Counted from the first letter of the stretch, positions 11,400 to 23,676 are shown. The stretch is DNA of 64,000 nucleotides from Lasiosphaeria ovina (GCA_033439765.1 JAULSN010000002.1:1-64000); one strand, 5' to 3'. The notes: generated by a model from the letters alone, not told the origin. Program-made: numbers and translations.

Positions 11400-13620
11400 C
11401 TAATACTCGTTAAACGATTACTAAAAAGGCCTAGCTACCTCTTACCTTAAAAGCGAAGCCAGCTAGTAGCTTATACGCCATTATAAATACCCAAGCGACT
11501 AATACTACGAATACTAATCCAACTACTATTACGAACGCCTAGCTACTTCTTACCTTAAAAGCGAAGCTAGCTAGTAGCTTATACGCTATTATAAATACCC
11601 AAGCGACTAATATTACGAATACTAATCCAACTACTATTACGAACGCCCAACTACCTCTTACCTTAAAAGCGAAGCTAGCTAGTAGCTCATACGCTATTAT
11701 GAATACCCAAGCGACCAATACTACGAATACCAATCCAACTACTATTACGAACGCCCAAGTAACTACTTCTACGAATACCTATCTAATAATTACTATAAAC
11801 GCCTAGCTACCTCTTACCTTAAAAGCGAAGCTAGCTCGTAGCTCATACGCTATTATGAATACCCAAGCGACTAATACTACGAATACTAATCTAACCACTA
11901 TTACGAATGCCCAAGTAACTACTTCTACGAATACCTATCCAACAATTACTATAAACGCCCAGCTACCTCTTATTACGAAAGCCAAGCCAGCTCGTAGCTT
12001 ACGTAGTATTATGAATATATAGTTAGCGATTATTACGAGCGCCCAGCTAGCTATTACCTAGTTAGCTACTACCCCAGCTATTAATATAAATACGTAGCAA
12101 GATACTACCGCGAAAGCCAAGCTAGCTCGTAGCTTACGCGGTATTATGAATATATAATTATCGTTTACTACGAGTACCTAGCTAGATATTTCTACGAAAT
12201 CCGAACTAGATTTTGGTACCCCATACCCTACTATGAACGCCCAGATATTTTTTACCTTATACTCTATTATAAACGCTTAACTAGGTTTTACCTTATATAC
12301 TCCTATAAATATCTAGCTAGCTACTACGAATACCCAAGGATATTATAATAGAGTATATAACCCCTCCTCGGATAATAAGAAGAGAAAACTTCTCTCCGAT
12401 ATTAATATCGCTAATACTTAAGGAAATTCTAGCTTAGTTTCTATATATAACTATTCTTCTAATCCGGACGTTTCTATACCTAATATATCGATTAATAGCG
12501 ATAACGATATCTTTAGCCAACTAGACTCTAATAATAACCCAAAACCTGCCAATTTAAGATATATATTCCCAGTACTATAGCTCAAAATACCAGTACCAAC
12601 CCGGTTTCAGCCGGCCTAAACTAAGTTAGGTACGAACCAGGTTCCCCTAGGTAATAATCAAAACGCTAATAAAACTATAAAGGTAGTAACTATTACTACC
12701 ATACTATTAGAAATAGCCGGTAGTAGCACCCCGGAACGATATAGAAAGCTACAAGATCTATATATACCGCCGTCGCGAGGTCAAAAACAGGCTTAATAAG
12801 CGCTACAGGTTCGATATATATAATAACCCCAAAGTCCGTTAGGTACTATAGTACTTAATATATCTAGTCTCGACCTCCAACCGTAACTATAACTGGATCG
12901 TAGATACAAGCCGCGCGATTTAGATTTTAATCGGGATCTATACGCCAAGTTTTTAAGCTTAATATTTAAAAACCCGAGTTTCCTAGAAGTATCAAGACAA
13001 TATAGTACTATCGGTGTTTTTATTAGTAAAACGCTAGATTTCCTACTATTCGACCTTCGTATATTCGGTTTTACTTCGTATTAATATTATATTATATAGG
13101 ATCCCCTCGATTCGTCCAGGGAGTTATACTAGAAATTTAAGAACCATACCGATACCCTTCTCTCGTCTCTAAATATTCACTAATAGAACTCAGATACCTA
13201 CGAGGCGCGGTTTCAAGAATCGCCTATTATACTAAATCTTTCGTTATAGGTTCGTAGGGAATAGAATACGAAGGTAGTATACCTCGATCAATACTTTCCG
13301 CCCGCTCCCGAAGGGCTAGATAATTCCGTTTATCTTATATACGATATTATAGAGCGCTCTTTAATAAATCGTACGAAGTTAATAGAGAAGAAGATTGTCC
13401 GCGAGAAGGTTATAGATACTAATAAAATAGAAGTTTTGGTTATATATCGTTATCGTTTAGGTAAAAGGGTTATATACTAGAGTAATAGTAGGAACTTAGG
13501 AGTTAAAAGGCCTTTTATAATCTACGAGGATATTAATAGGGAGGCTAGTGGCTATTTCTTATACTCACCTTATAATTATTAGTTTAGGGGCCAGGCCTAG
13601 GTAATAGTTCAGCGGGGATA
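11400..13620 (+). pseudogene. Relic of a large Thr/Asn/Ala-rich repeat protein
   Basis: A single plus frame (that of 11,429, shared by 12,338) stays alignable for over 2.2 kb. The first part is a 36-residue repeat containing LTLKAKLASSLYAI and TNTNPTTITNAQ. The second part (12,338-13,600) reads as non-repetitive globular protein with few stops, nearly all TAG or TAA. It includes a stretch near 12,930-13,080 with DRDLYAKFLSLIFKNPSF-like sequence and several Tyr/Asp-rich segments. I do not recognise the family. The lack of frameshifts means inactivation was by point mutation (RIP), not by indel decay. It ends just before the G tract that received the Copia element. Confidence 0.5.
11429..11990 (+). 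repeat. 108-bp tandem repeat
   Basis: The marker TACCTTAAAAGCGAAGC occurs at 11,443, 11,551, 11,659 and 11,815; spacings are 108, 108 and 156 bp. A further partial unit lies near 11,960. The 108-bp unit is 36 codons of the surrounding relic frame. Confidence 0.85.
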
Positions 13621-13723
13621 GGTAATACCTAGGAAAAAGGGGTTATTTATATAACTAAAAGAAAAGGGGTATATACCCTAATCTATTATAATCTAGTATC
13701 CTTTTTCCTCCTTTAATCTAACC

Positions 13724-13740
13724 GGGGGGGGGGGGGGGGG
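13724..13740 (+). repeat. Poly-G tract, 17 G, insertion target
   Basis: Seventeen G residues abut the left LTR, and nine G residues (19,698-19,706) abut the right LTR. A 5-bp GGGGG target duplication is therefore compatible, although it cannot be told apart from the homopolymer itself. Confidence 0.8.
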
Positions 13741-14049
13741 TGTTGGAATGACAAGGTCATTCATAATAGTCACTATAGTAACCGTTGCGAAAGGGTGGTT
13801 GGGAGATTAGTGGTATGTTCATTTATCTCTGCTCTGTTCTATTCACTAGGGTTACAGGGTGCTTGGTGTTTTTGGGGGAGTGGGCTGTCCACAGGGTGGA
13901 TGGTCCGTGCACACTAAGGTCACGTGCTAGGGCAGGTGACCCGTGTGTCCGGGCCAGGCCCACTATTCTTCCTGACTGACCAATCAGGGCTATGCGGCCC
14001 GCCGAGCCGCCTCAGCCTCCGTAACTCTGATTGATCGGTTATTCCTACA
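13741..14049 (-). repeat. LTR (3' LTR of the Copia element)
   Basis: Begins TGTTGGAA and ends TTCCTACA, a nearly perfect terminal inverted pair with TG...CA ends. It aligns with 19,389-19,697 without gaps over 309 bp and carries only one RIP-type change relative to the inferred ancestor. Confidence 0.93.
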
Positions 14050-14156
14050 CTGGCAGTCTTTTCTTCCTCCACAAGATCCTACTCGCTGTGGTCCTTCTTA
14101 TTCCGCTTCACGGAAGCCTGAATCCTGACCGTCAACGTATTATTATTAATAAGGGC

Positions 14157-14711
14157 CTATAGGGCCATATTGGGTGATGACTTCGTCATCGTATCGGCCG
14201 GGTTGTCGTTTCCGTTGATCCATCGGACTTCGAAGATCTCCTGCTTCTCGTATGACTGCCTTATGCTCATGATGTCGATCATAAGCCGCTTTTCCTTCGT
14301 TGTGCCTAGTTTGACTAAGCATTCGTAGAGCGAGAAAGAGTCGGTGTATACGATCATCGGGATATTCGGGATGCCTAGCTTGGCCAGGATTATATTGATC
14401 GTTGCGTTGAAATAAATGCCTATATCAACGCCGTTAGCCATAGCGTAGATCTCTGAGGCTAGGATGCTTCGTATAATCCGCTTGTATTTGGTAGATGACT
14501 AGTGGATCAGGTTCCCTGTTATGATGAAGCTTCCTTCATCCATCTCTTCGTTCGCTAGGAAGATCACGTATCCGATTTGTGAGCTCAAGTCCTTGTTATT
14601 AGCGAATGACGCGTCTACGTAGATAAATAGCCTAGCCGTAGGTAGGTCGAGGGGGATATAGTTGATGCCTCGGTCAACGTGCTCCATCTGCCATTTGATA
14701 CGCTTATTCAT
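14157..14711 (-). pseudogene. Copia RNase H region
   Basis: Two minus-strand open stretches (14,499-14,711 and 14,157-14,441), separated by stops, carry IYVDASFANN, SQIGYVIFLANE, YTDSFSLYECL and GNDNPADTMTK. These are the usual RNase H landmarks of fungal Copia polyproteins. The chain stops about 110 bp before the 3' LTR. It is a broken part of the element polyprotein, not a host gene. Confidence 0.8.
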
Positions 14712-14954
14712 CCTGGCGATATCTTCTTTTGTTGGTTCTTTATACTGTGCTGCAGCCGATAGGTCGAACGCGGCTTCAGGCTAATAGGTCGAAGCGATAT
14801 AGGTACCGCGTACCCGCTGTTCGACGTATTCCTGAGCGTTGGTCGCGATCATGAGCTTCTCGCCCTACTTCTTCTACTTTAGGGCCAGTGTACCGTCCTC
14901 TTAGAAGGTCAAGATACATCCGTTGAATGCGAGCGGGTTAGCCGGGGTTAATTT

Positions 14955-16001
14955 CTATTTCGGTTTGGCTATGAACTTGGCTTCCTCAATCATCTGCTCC
15001 TCCAGGGCTTCAAACCCTGCATCAGTGAGGCCGATCGTATCGTCAGTCTGTATACCGACGACTGCAAAGTGCTCTGAGTCGTTCGACGTAATCAATAGGC
15101 ATGGATCGTAGGTCGATATGGTCATATTCAGCCGGTCCCGGTGATGCTTGAAGTAGGTTGCCCACCAGTGTGTACCTGCCTCGGCTATGCCGTACAACGG
15201 CTTGACGACTTCCATTATTATCCCTTTCGGGTAGTTATAACGGATTTGCTCAGATAGGTAGGCTATAATCGTTCGCTAAAGCGCTATTGTAGACTGTGTG
15301 TATGCCTGCGTAATATCCCGAATCCATAGCATCATTCCCTAGCGGATGAGCGAGGGTGCTAGGGCTATTAGGGTCCGTTGGCTCGCTCGTTGGATCGTAG
15401 GGCTCTACGTTAGTACCAGTTCTTTGCCCTGATCGCTATGGCCTTGGATCATAAGCCGGGACTTCTCGTACGGAGAGTCCGTTTCCTTGCCCTTGACCTC
15501 GCGGACTATACGCGATTTGAAGATGCGGATATTTCCGTACCTCTCCGGGTCGTACTTCTGGAATATAAAGACTCCTCGGCCAATGAGGGCATCGATTTCC
15601 TCTTGATCGGAGCGGGAGAAAGGCTCGCCATCCGTTGGAATCTTCCCTTCCTGGCGAAGCCGTATCGCTAGGTCATAGTCCTCTACTTCCTTTACCGTTA
15701 GATAGGCTATTATAAGGGTCGTACCCTCAGTCATCGCCGTATCTATAATAGGGCTCGGCTTCGGCTTATTCTTTGATCCGGGCGGCCGTCCTCGCCGTCT
15801 TAATACTCGGGGTTCTTCCTGTGGAGGGGTCCACTCGTCGTCCTCGTCGGCCTCGTTATAAGGGAGCTTTCCACTCTCTCCGAGGGCCGGGGTAGCCGTT
15901 GAATCGTTACGGTAGTATGGCTTGACTACTACGATACGAAAGTTCGTAGGCTTGCCGTTGACTTTAACCGTACAGGTCTTTCCGTCACGTACGAGTAGCA
16001 T
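14955..16001 (-). pseudogene. Copia reverse transcriptase region
   Basis: Open pieces at 15,405-16,001 and 14,955-15,215 (minus) hold the integrase C-terminal linker (RRRGRPPGSKNK), the R-I-F-K-S-R-x-V segment, KPLYGIAEAG and the VGIQTDDTI catalytic segment seen in many fungal Copia elements. Several TAG codons interrupt it, for example near 15,400 and 15,250. Confidence 0.8.
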
Positions 16002-16193
16002 ATTTGGGCCGGTCTACTTCTCGCCTTCTCGCCATACCTTTACCTCGCTTTGGAGAGGAAGGTTGAGGGTATTAAGGTTATTCGGGCCGTTACGTATACC
16101 TAGGGCATTAGAAACCTATCTCTTTACCTTAAGGGTACGTATCTCTATTATCGCTTTCCGTACTGCTCTCGCGCGGGCTTTAATGGAGGGAGA

Positions 16194-16946
16194 TTAAGGC
16201 GATAATACGGTCATCCTAGGATACGTTCCGAATACAAGGAGGGTAGGGACTAGGCCGTCGGGTCCTATAGTATCGTTGACTACCTTGACAGCCATTTGAA
16301 GGGCTTGATCTACCGTCACGTCAAGGCCGTGCAGGTCTGCCGTAATGACTTTATAGGCTCGGCGGAGCGGTCCGTAATACCGTTCCAGCTTACCGATCGA
16401 GTTATGGGCTTCTACTGGGACTTCTATGATCTCGATCGATAGGTTGCGGGCGTTATTAACGAATTCTTCTGCCGTGAAGTTGGTTCCTATATTAGTAACG
16501 ATAATATCAGGTGGTCTAACGTAGGTATCGATCCATATCGCTCGGATTATATTCCAGGTTGCCTTTGCCGTCATATTCTGGAGGAATCGTACGGCCTGGA
16601 AAGAGGTCGCCTCATCGATAGTATAGATAACTGGCTTTCCATCGAGATACATAACATCTACCAGCACACGGTAGTTGAAGTCGATATCGTCATGGAGGGT
16701 AAATCTGAATCTACCAGGATTACTACTATGCAACTGGCATTAATGGCAAAACTTATTGATCTTCTCGATGACTTCGTACTCCAGATCATTATAGCCTGCT
16801 CGTATAAGTACCTTATATAGGCGTTCTACCGCCGGGTGACCGAATCGTCGGTGTAGTTGGCGTAGCTCTGTTTCCGTGAGGTAAGACCATACGACAGTGC
16901 TCTCGGGATCGTTCAGTAGGAGCCAGGGATGGCCCCATTTCCGCAC
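16194..16946 (-). pseudogene. Copia integrase region, catalytic Asp lost
   Basis: The minus strand shows the pre-integrase zinc segment (LHRRFGHPAVERLYKVL, then NKFCH and a CQLH separated by one stop) and the core with DVMYLDGKPVIYTIDEATSF. The next motif reads IVTNIGTNF where the family has Asp at the Asn position. The later Glu in SIGKLERYYGPL is kept. The Asp-to-Asn change is a single G-to-A at TpG, so RIP removed a catalytic residue. Confidence 0.8.
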
Positions 16947-17060
16947 GATCGGGTAGCCCTTTCCTTAATGAACCAGGAGATTGAGGATATTATTGAGGTA
17001 TACGCCGTGTTTATCCATATCAGAGAGACATAATAGAAACGGGGTATTTGCCGGGACGAC

Positions 17061-18720
17061 TTAGAAGTCGATCAAGCCGAACGGGGTCTCCACGGATACC
17101 GTTCCGAGAGATATACTCTCTGGGTTATCACCGAAGCGTACGCGGTACTTTCCGGCCGTTAATATATCGATCTTGGTGCCCGGGATCTCCTTCTGCAGTA
17201 CCTTAACTTGGTTCTCACCGGCTGTTGATATGCCGGCTGCGCCTATATCGGGCATAATGCCTTGGAAGATCTCTGAGTTATAGCGGCTTTTGAAGTGAAA
17301 GAGTAATACGGGCTCTTCCGGAGGTTATACAAACGGGTTAGCTTCTATTATCGCGTACATCGTCGCCTGGTTATTTAGGAGGTTGGCCATCTTAATACCG
17401 TCAACTATGCCGTACTCCGTAAAGAAGCTCTCAAACTATGGTTTAGATATTTGGGGTTCCTCCGCGGTGGCCCATATATCGAAGTCAGTCTCGAAGTCGC
17501 CGGGGTCCATGCCTTCGTAATCGAATAGGAATGACGTGAAATCATCCTCTTCTTTATCGTTCGCCTATATATATCGTCGCCACTGGTTGTGCCTTGATCG
17601 GCGTTTAGAGATCGGGTGCTTTTTCGACTAACAGCCCTGTTTTCCGTATACGAAGCACTTCTTATTGCTATTGTTGAATGGTCTACGGGGGCCGTTATCA
17701 CGTGGTCCATCATATGATCCACCACTCCGAGAGCTCGCTCGGGAGCCTCCTCTACTAGATCGTCCGCCTTCATATCGTCGATCAACCCAGTATTGACCTA
17801 AGTCTTCCTCGTTAACGTTGTACTACTATAGGGTGGTCTTCTCAAAGCGCATATATATGCCTATAGCGTTCCTCAAATCGGAGACAACGCTCTCGAAGGT
17901 GGAAGCTGGTTTCATCGATACCAGCTTACATGCTTCAACACCCTGACATACGTTAAGTAGCTATTCGGCCAGATCTTCATCTATTCGGTACATGCCTACG
18001 GGCGTTCTGCCTACGAGTCCTTTGAAGATCTTTTGCAGCTTATTAACGAGGATATCGAAGCACTATGACAGATCCTTATCGGGGTTCTCTTTGATAATAC
18101 GAATGAAGGTCGTAGATCGCCACTCTTGGAGGTACATCTGACGATCCTCTACAGAGTAGAAGAATACTCTAGTTCGGTTAATCATCTCGTCAAAAGTAAG
18201 GTTCTCCTATATCAACCGGTCGAAATAGAACTATTTAGCTCTATCCTTGAGCATAACTGAGTACACCTTGTGGTACAGCTGTTGAGGGATACCGATAATC
18301 TAGCAGTACGCTCCGAAGATCTTGACTTTCGAGTCCAAAATATCGTAGCGTTCGCCTCCAAACTTATCTTCGTCGGTATACATCTTTACAAGGTCTATCA
18401 GCATTCGCGATAGCGGTAGTAGTGCCGCGTTGCTCAGGTATGGAGGTATGTCAGCTATATCGAGTAGAGGTGTATCGGGGTTGTCTTCCTTAATCGAATT
18501 CAGCTTGTTGGTTCCTACTCGCACGGGGGCCGGGGTCATCAAGCTTGACTGGGCCCTAGGGGTGCCCTTCAACGGTACCGAGGTTCTTACGGGGTTTGCT
18601 AATAATCCGGAAAAGTGCGGGTTCTATTTTAACTGGAACTTCATTCCTCTCTCCTCGCTATATAGTTCAACCTCCTCTTCTGGCCACTCGGGGGCCTTCT
18701 TTCCCTAGGCTAGTATAAAG
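17061..18720 (-). pseudogene. Copia gag and protease region
   Basis: Broken open pieces at 18,300-18,572, 17,405-17,785 and 17,061-17,255. The last contains DIGAAGISTAGENQVK and VETPFGLIDF, in the position of the aspartic protease to integrase junction of fungal Copia elements. The gag part is poorly conserved and assigned by position only. Confidence 0.55.
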
Positions 18721-19388
18721 AGCTACTATAATATGATGCCTTCGTTATTAATGTAGATACTATGATCTTTAAGGAAGTATTTGAGGTTGGTACGGAGGGT
18801 CTTGTCGAGGGTTTTGAAGTAGGCTTCGGTCTAGTCGATGAAGTCGGTCCGGAAGGCTGCGAATAAGGTTTGGTCTCGTAGTTCCTGGTTATCGTAGATC
18901 TCGATACAGTCGATCAGGTAGGTATTAAGCCTCTTTGGCGTAGCCTATTGTTCATCTACAGGGTCGAAGTCCTTCCCTTCCTAGGTCGGGTCGGTAATGC
19001 TAATAACGCGGGCGCTAGTACGTAGGCTCGTCATCGTGCTTGTCTTTATCGAGGGACCTTGATCAGCTAAGTAGGGTCAAGCCTTTCTTTCTAGCTAGTT
19101 AGATCCTTCGCGAGGGGTTGTTTGCGTGATGGACGCAGATAGCCAAGTAGGGCGCAAGGCCTTTCTTTCGACTACCCTTAAGGTCTTCGTCTCGGTTGTC
19201 CCGTACGTTGAAGAGTCTCTCTCGCGCTCGTAGTCCTGCGTTCAATTGAGCTTTCTACGTATTCAGTGCTCTCTCGAATACAGTCCTTCGTACCGCTTCC
19301 TGTCCAGCGATCGTAGGGACCACGATCACTGCCGCTATCGGACTCCTTACTATTCTACGGTTAACCTGGTCGGTCAACCACTAATCAG

Positions 19389-19697
19389 TATTGGAATAAT
19401 AAGGTCATTCATAATAGTCACTATAGTAACCGTTACGAAAGGGTGGTTGGGAGATTGGTAGTATGTTCATTTATCTCTACTCTATTCTATTCACTAGGGT
19501 TATAGGGTGCTTGGTGTTTTTGGGGGAGTGGGCTATCCACAGGGTGGATGGTCCGTGCACACTAAGGTCACGTGCTAGGGCAGGTGACCCGTATGTCCGG
19601 GCCAGGCCCACTATTCTTCCTGACTGACCAATTAGGGCTATGCGGCCCGCCGAGCCGCCTCAGCCTCCGTAACTCTAATTGATCGGTTATTCCTACA
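19389..19697 (-). repeat. LTR (5' LTR of the Copia element)
   Basis: Gapless match to 13,741-14,049 with 13 differences. All are transitions at CpA or TpG, and 12 of them are derived in this copy, including the terminal TG to TA. Confidence 0.93.
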
Positions 19698-20349
19698 GGG
19701 GGGGGGGTTCTTTTTCTCCTTTTCCTAGCCTTTTGGAAGAAATCCCATCTTTTCTATTATAACTTAGGCCTCCCGGCCCTACGCGCGAGCCTATACCGAT
19801 CCTCGATTCATTAACTATAGAATATATAACCTTCTCCGATCTTTGGATCGCCTACGGCTCGCCTCGCGTTATTTTGTTATTTTATTATAGAAGGCGGACT
19901 TCTATAGCTTTAATAAGGTGGTTTATTTATACCCTTACTTAATATAATCTAGTACGATTATTTTCCTTTATTCCTATTCCGCCTACCTTATATAAGGTAG
20001 ATAGCCTTATTCTACGCCGATAAGAAATTAGAATATATTACTTAATCCCTATGAATTATAAAGAAATTATAATTATCCGGAAATAACTTAATACCAAGGC
20101 TAAGCTTCCTACGATACCTAGGGATTAATAAATAGGTCGTTAAGATCTAACCCTCTAGTATCGCCATTTTGGGCTCGTTTATTACTCGAAATAGCGATAG
20201 GCTCGGAATCCGATACTTTCCGTTTATGACTTATAATTTTAATCGAAGTTATATTTATCCTAGTAGGAAACCCCGGATAGTTCTAGGAGAGTTAGTAAAT
20301 ATTAGTAGTAGCTTAATAGAGTTTTATATACCGAAAGTCCCTCTAGACT
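19698..20349. other. RIP-degraded spacer
   Basis: TpA-rich sequence between the Copia element and the recombinase relic. The small plus open frame at 20,169-20,360 has no support. Nothing else recognised. Confidence 0.6.
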
Positions 20350-23300
20350 CTAAGTATTAGTTAGGTAGATAGATTTGCTATCGGATAATAAATCGGAATT
20401 ATTACCCTCAACCGCCTCCTTAACCTCCTCCTTAACCGCCTCCTCGGCCTCTTCCTTAACCGCCTTATTAACCGCCTCCTTATTAACCGCCTCCTCGGCC
20501 TCTTCCTTAACCGCCTTATTAACCGCCTCCTTAATTATATCCTTAGACTTGAATATTAAGAGTAAGGGGGGGGTTAGAATTAGTTTACTATATATACTAT
20601 TATCTATACTATAAAACCATTTCTCATAATACTTTAAACTACCTAAACCCTCTAACTTTATACCCTCTTTACCCTAGCGGTAATATTCACGATACTTAAC
20701 GATTTTCTATAAGTTATCCTTAAAATAAAAGTGCCTAATATATAGCTTACGTCCTTAAATAGAAGTAAGTTTTTTATTATAAAGTCGGTAAAGGTATTAG
20801 ATATTCTTCTCTAAGTGAACTATCTTCTTATAGTACCGCTATTTAGTAAGGTCCTTAACTACTATAGTATTATAACCTTGGCGGGAATACTTAAGATAAG
20901 GGCCGGTATTAGGTTGACGAAAGTATAAGTTTATCGTATATACTATACGACCCTTTCGAGTCGAAAATAAATCGTTATATAAACGATAAAGAAATTCCAG
21001 GTCGCTCTCTTCGCCGTACTAGTCTCCCTCGCTACTAAGATACTCGACGGAGTCGTCGTTAAACCTATTATCGAGCTTATCGTTATTATTATAAGCCTCG
21101 TCCTTATAGCGCCGCTAAGCTTCGGGGCTTACTATAATAGTAGTAACTCCTTAGCGATTATATTCTAGGTACTTCTAGGGATAGTTGGGTATACCTTTGG
21201 GAAAGTAAGATACGGTAATGTATTAGCGGCGGCCTTTCGCGCTAGTAAACGACCGGACGTTATAAAGCCGATAAGGGAAAGTTTCCGCCTTACTCTCGGT
21301 CTAGGCTCGTGGTTCTCTTTTCGTTAGACGAGCCCGAATTTTTATTAAATAGGGTATATTTACGTTAGGAGTATTAGAATCAGGATAGGAGTAATATATT
21401 ACGATATAGGTACTCTATACTAACGGGCCTAAGATAATAATATATTCCCCGAGCTAGAGGTATTCGGGATATTCAAACGGTACGTTAAACGTTCCCTTTA
21501 TAAAGTAGTACCTTATAAAGTACCTTATTAGGTTCCTTAGGCTAGAAAAGGACGGATAACTAAGTAGATACTAGGATACGCTAACGGGAGTAATCCCACT
21601 CGTACCGAGGTTTAATAACGAGCCTAGTTCTCGTACTACTAATACTACTACTAATAATGGGCGGTGTCGTAGGTAGGCGATTAAAATTATAATAAAGCGC
21701 GCCGAACGGTGGATATCTCCTAGCTCTACCCTCTTTAGGAATATACCGATTACTTTGGCTCCGAGAGCGCTTATTACTAAAGAAGGAGTAGGATTAGGAC
21801 GTAACGTAGTTATTTCTAGTCCCCTAGCTCTTAACCTATTACTCTCTTTCTCGTACTTAGCCCTTCTCTAAGTTACTTTTATAATAGCTAGTTATTTTAA
21901 GAGACCGTAGACCTCTAACTTGGCCCTAGCAACCTCTCTTTTACTAGTACTATTTTCAATTATATCTTGAACGTTAGTACGGAGCTTACGTATATCCGGA
22001 CGCTCTTCGAATGATTAATAATCTTCCGGGGTCGCGTTAATTAGGGCGAATTCGTCCCGCCTCCCGGATATATTACGCTATAGCTAGAATATAGCTTTAT
22101 TATCGTCCCCTACGCTCTACCTGAAAGCTAGTTTTAAGAGGTCTTTGGATATAAAATTTGGTAGATAGTATTTACGAAGTATATCTCTACTATGCCCCAA
22201 AACCCAGTTACGGATTACGGGTATAAGGTAACCTATAGTAAATAGGTTAGTCGAAGCAAATTATAGAAGGTAAGGCCCGGTTTACCGTTAAGGGTTACTC
22301 CCGCGCTTACCCGAGTTGAATATAGTAGTAACGTATCTCGGAGGCCTAATACCTAGGTTACTCGACGCTATATCTTCAAGTAATAAGGGTAGCCGATAGA
22401 TATAAGAAGCCGGTCTTCTATAATTAGTTCGTCCTTCTACTTTAGGGGAATTTAATTAACGTACTCTAGGCTAGGACGTTCAAATAGTTCATCCATAGAT
22501 CTATAGCCTACTTCAAATATATTCTCGCTTAATACCCGCGCTATAATATAACTTAGTAGATAAATGGACTAGTCTAGTATAAACGTAACGTAGAACTCGA
22601 TACTAAGAAAGTAATTAGAGGAGTCTTCTAGGGAGGGCTAGTAGCTTTACTTATATATTATCCTATCCTCTACGAAGTGAATCCGTCTTCTATTTATTAT
22701 AAAATAGCGTAATATTAGTAATAATCTTCGTATTATTAGGATTATCCGGATCGCGGATAGCTACTAGCTCTATCTACTTATAGAATATCTTAATAAGGGA
22801 ACTAGGTCTAAAACCAGTAATACTATATAAGATAAGAGTTATATAGAAGTCGAGCCGAGTATCGGGTTTAGCTTGAACGGTATCCGTCTAGGCCGTAGCT
22901 AGAATTTATCGTATATTATTACTAGTTACTTCGAGCTTGTCGAATTATTATTTAAAGGAAAGATTATACTTCAGCGCCAGCTATTAAACTAGCTACTATA
23001 ATTATTATAATACTAAATTAGTATCCAACTCGACTAATATACGTTAAACGTACTAGGTATATCTTGGATATTACGCTAGTTATTCTTATCGGGTTCTTGG
23101 AGTTGAAGTAGGATAAGGATAAGGTCTATTTAGCCGTATTAGTAGGATCATTTCGCCTTATATTATACAAAATATAACGGTCCGCGTACGTAATTAAATT
23201 CTTCAGCTTCTCCACTACTATATGGGCGCTTATGATTATGAGAACAAATTCCGTTATGCTAGGTCTAATGGAGGGGCGTTCTACTTCAGATTTCTGAATA

Positions 23301-23676
23301 TAGTGCTCGAGAAATGCTTGAATATGAGTTATAGCTCTCTCTTAGCTATCAGGATCTCCGTAAAGGTTAAGAATAATCTACTTTAGATTGAGTTATACGA
23401 TACGTTCGAAGTACCTAGATATAATTAGTAATTTAAAACTAGAAATAAAAATTTAAGCATCTCTTACTCGGTCTATTCGACCCAAGTAGTAAGTCGACTT
23501 ATATCTATTTTCTTGGTAATAGCACTTCTATTACTCAACGGTTACTATCGGATCAACTCTTCGTTCTCCTTATTTCGCTATCTCTAGGAATCGATGTCTT
23601 TCGGGAAACGAGGGGTTTGCCACGTTATTTGGCTATTCGCAGGCTTCTGACCTGGACGCCTATTTCGTTTTACCAT
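20350..23676 (-). pseudogene. DUF3435 tyrosine recombinase relic (captain-like)
   Basis: A minus-strand relic gene of about 3.3 kb, starting at an ATG at 23,676 (MVKRNRRPGQKP). After TAG/TAA are read as Gln/Trp, three regions match the DUF3435 layout. The first is an N-terminal helical segment, then YSITGFRPSSL and IELVAIRDPDNPN (about 22,830-22,700). The second is a catalytic-box-like YSTRVSAGVTLNG (about 22,330-22,290) followed by LGHSRD...RKYYLP (22,200-22,159), the H-x-x-R and Tyr region. The third is a long Lys/Glu/Arg helical stretch ending in an EEAVNKAVKEEAEEAV-type 51-bp repeat (20,409-20,545). Frame changes near 22.62 and 22.28 kb may be indels or lost introns. From 22.27 to 20.4 kb one frame is unbroken apart from RIP-type stops. 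DUF3435 proteins are the captains that move Starships; family assignment is from remembered motifs. Confidence 0.7.
20409..20545 (-). repeat. 51-bp coding repeat at the end of the recombinase relic
   Basis: TCCTCGGCCTCTTCCTTAAC recurs at 20,441 and 20,492, a 51-bp period, with flanking partial units. On the minus strand it encodes an Ala/Glu/Lys/Val helical repeat still free of stops because its codons (GAG, GCC, AAG) hold no CpA or TpG. Confidence 0.8.

Larger units (their letters stand above)
13741..19697 (-). mobile_element. Ty1/Copia LTR retrotransposon, inactivated
   Basis: Two 309-bp LTRs flank a 5.3-kb interior read on the minus strand. The order is gag-like (about 18.7-17.4 kb), protease-like (17,255-17,061), integrase zinc/core (16,946-16,194), a linker with a GRPPGSKNK motif (about 15.8 kb), reverse transcriptase (15.5-14.95 kb, with the QTDD motif near 15,050) and RNase H (14,711-14,157, with YVDASFANN, TDSFSLYE and NPADTMTK). 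This gag-pro-int-RT-RH order defines Copia. Many TAG stops break the polyprotein. The integrase Asp expected before G-T-N-F is Asn (codon 16,491-16,493), a TpG to TpA change. A purine-rich run on the minus strand next to 14,050 fits a polypurine tract. Confidence 0.9.

Noticed and set aside
11539..11733. Minus-strand 64-codon hydrophobic repeat frame
   Set aside because: Shadow of the plus-strand 36-residue repeat; no start or family support.
13785..13979. Open frame inside the left LTR
   Set aside because: Lies wholly within LTR sequence; no coding support.
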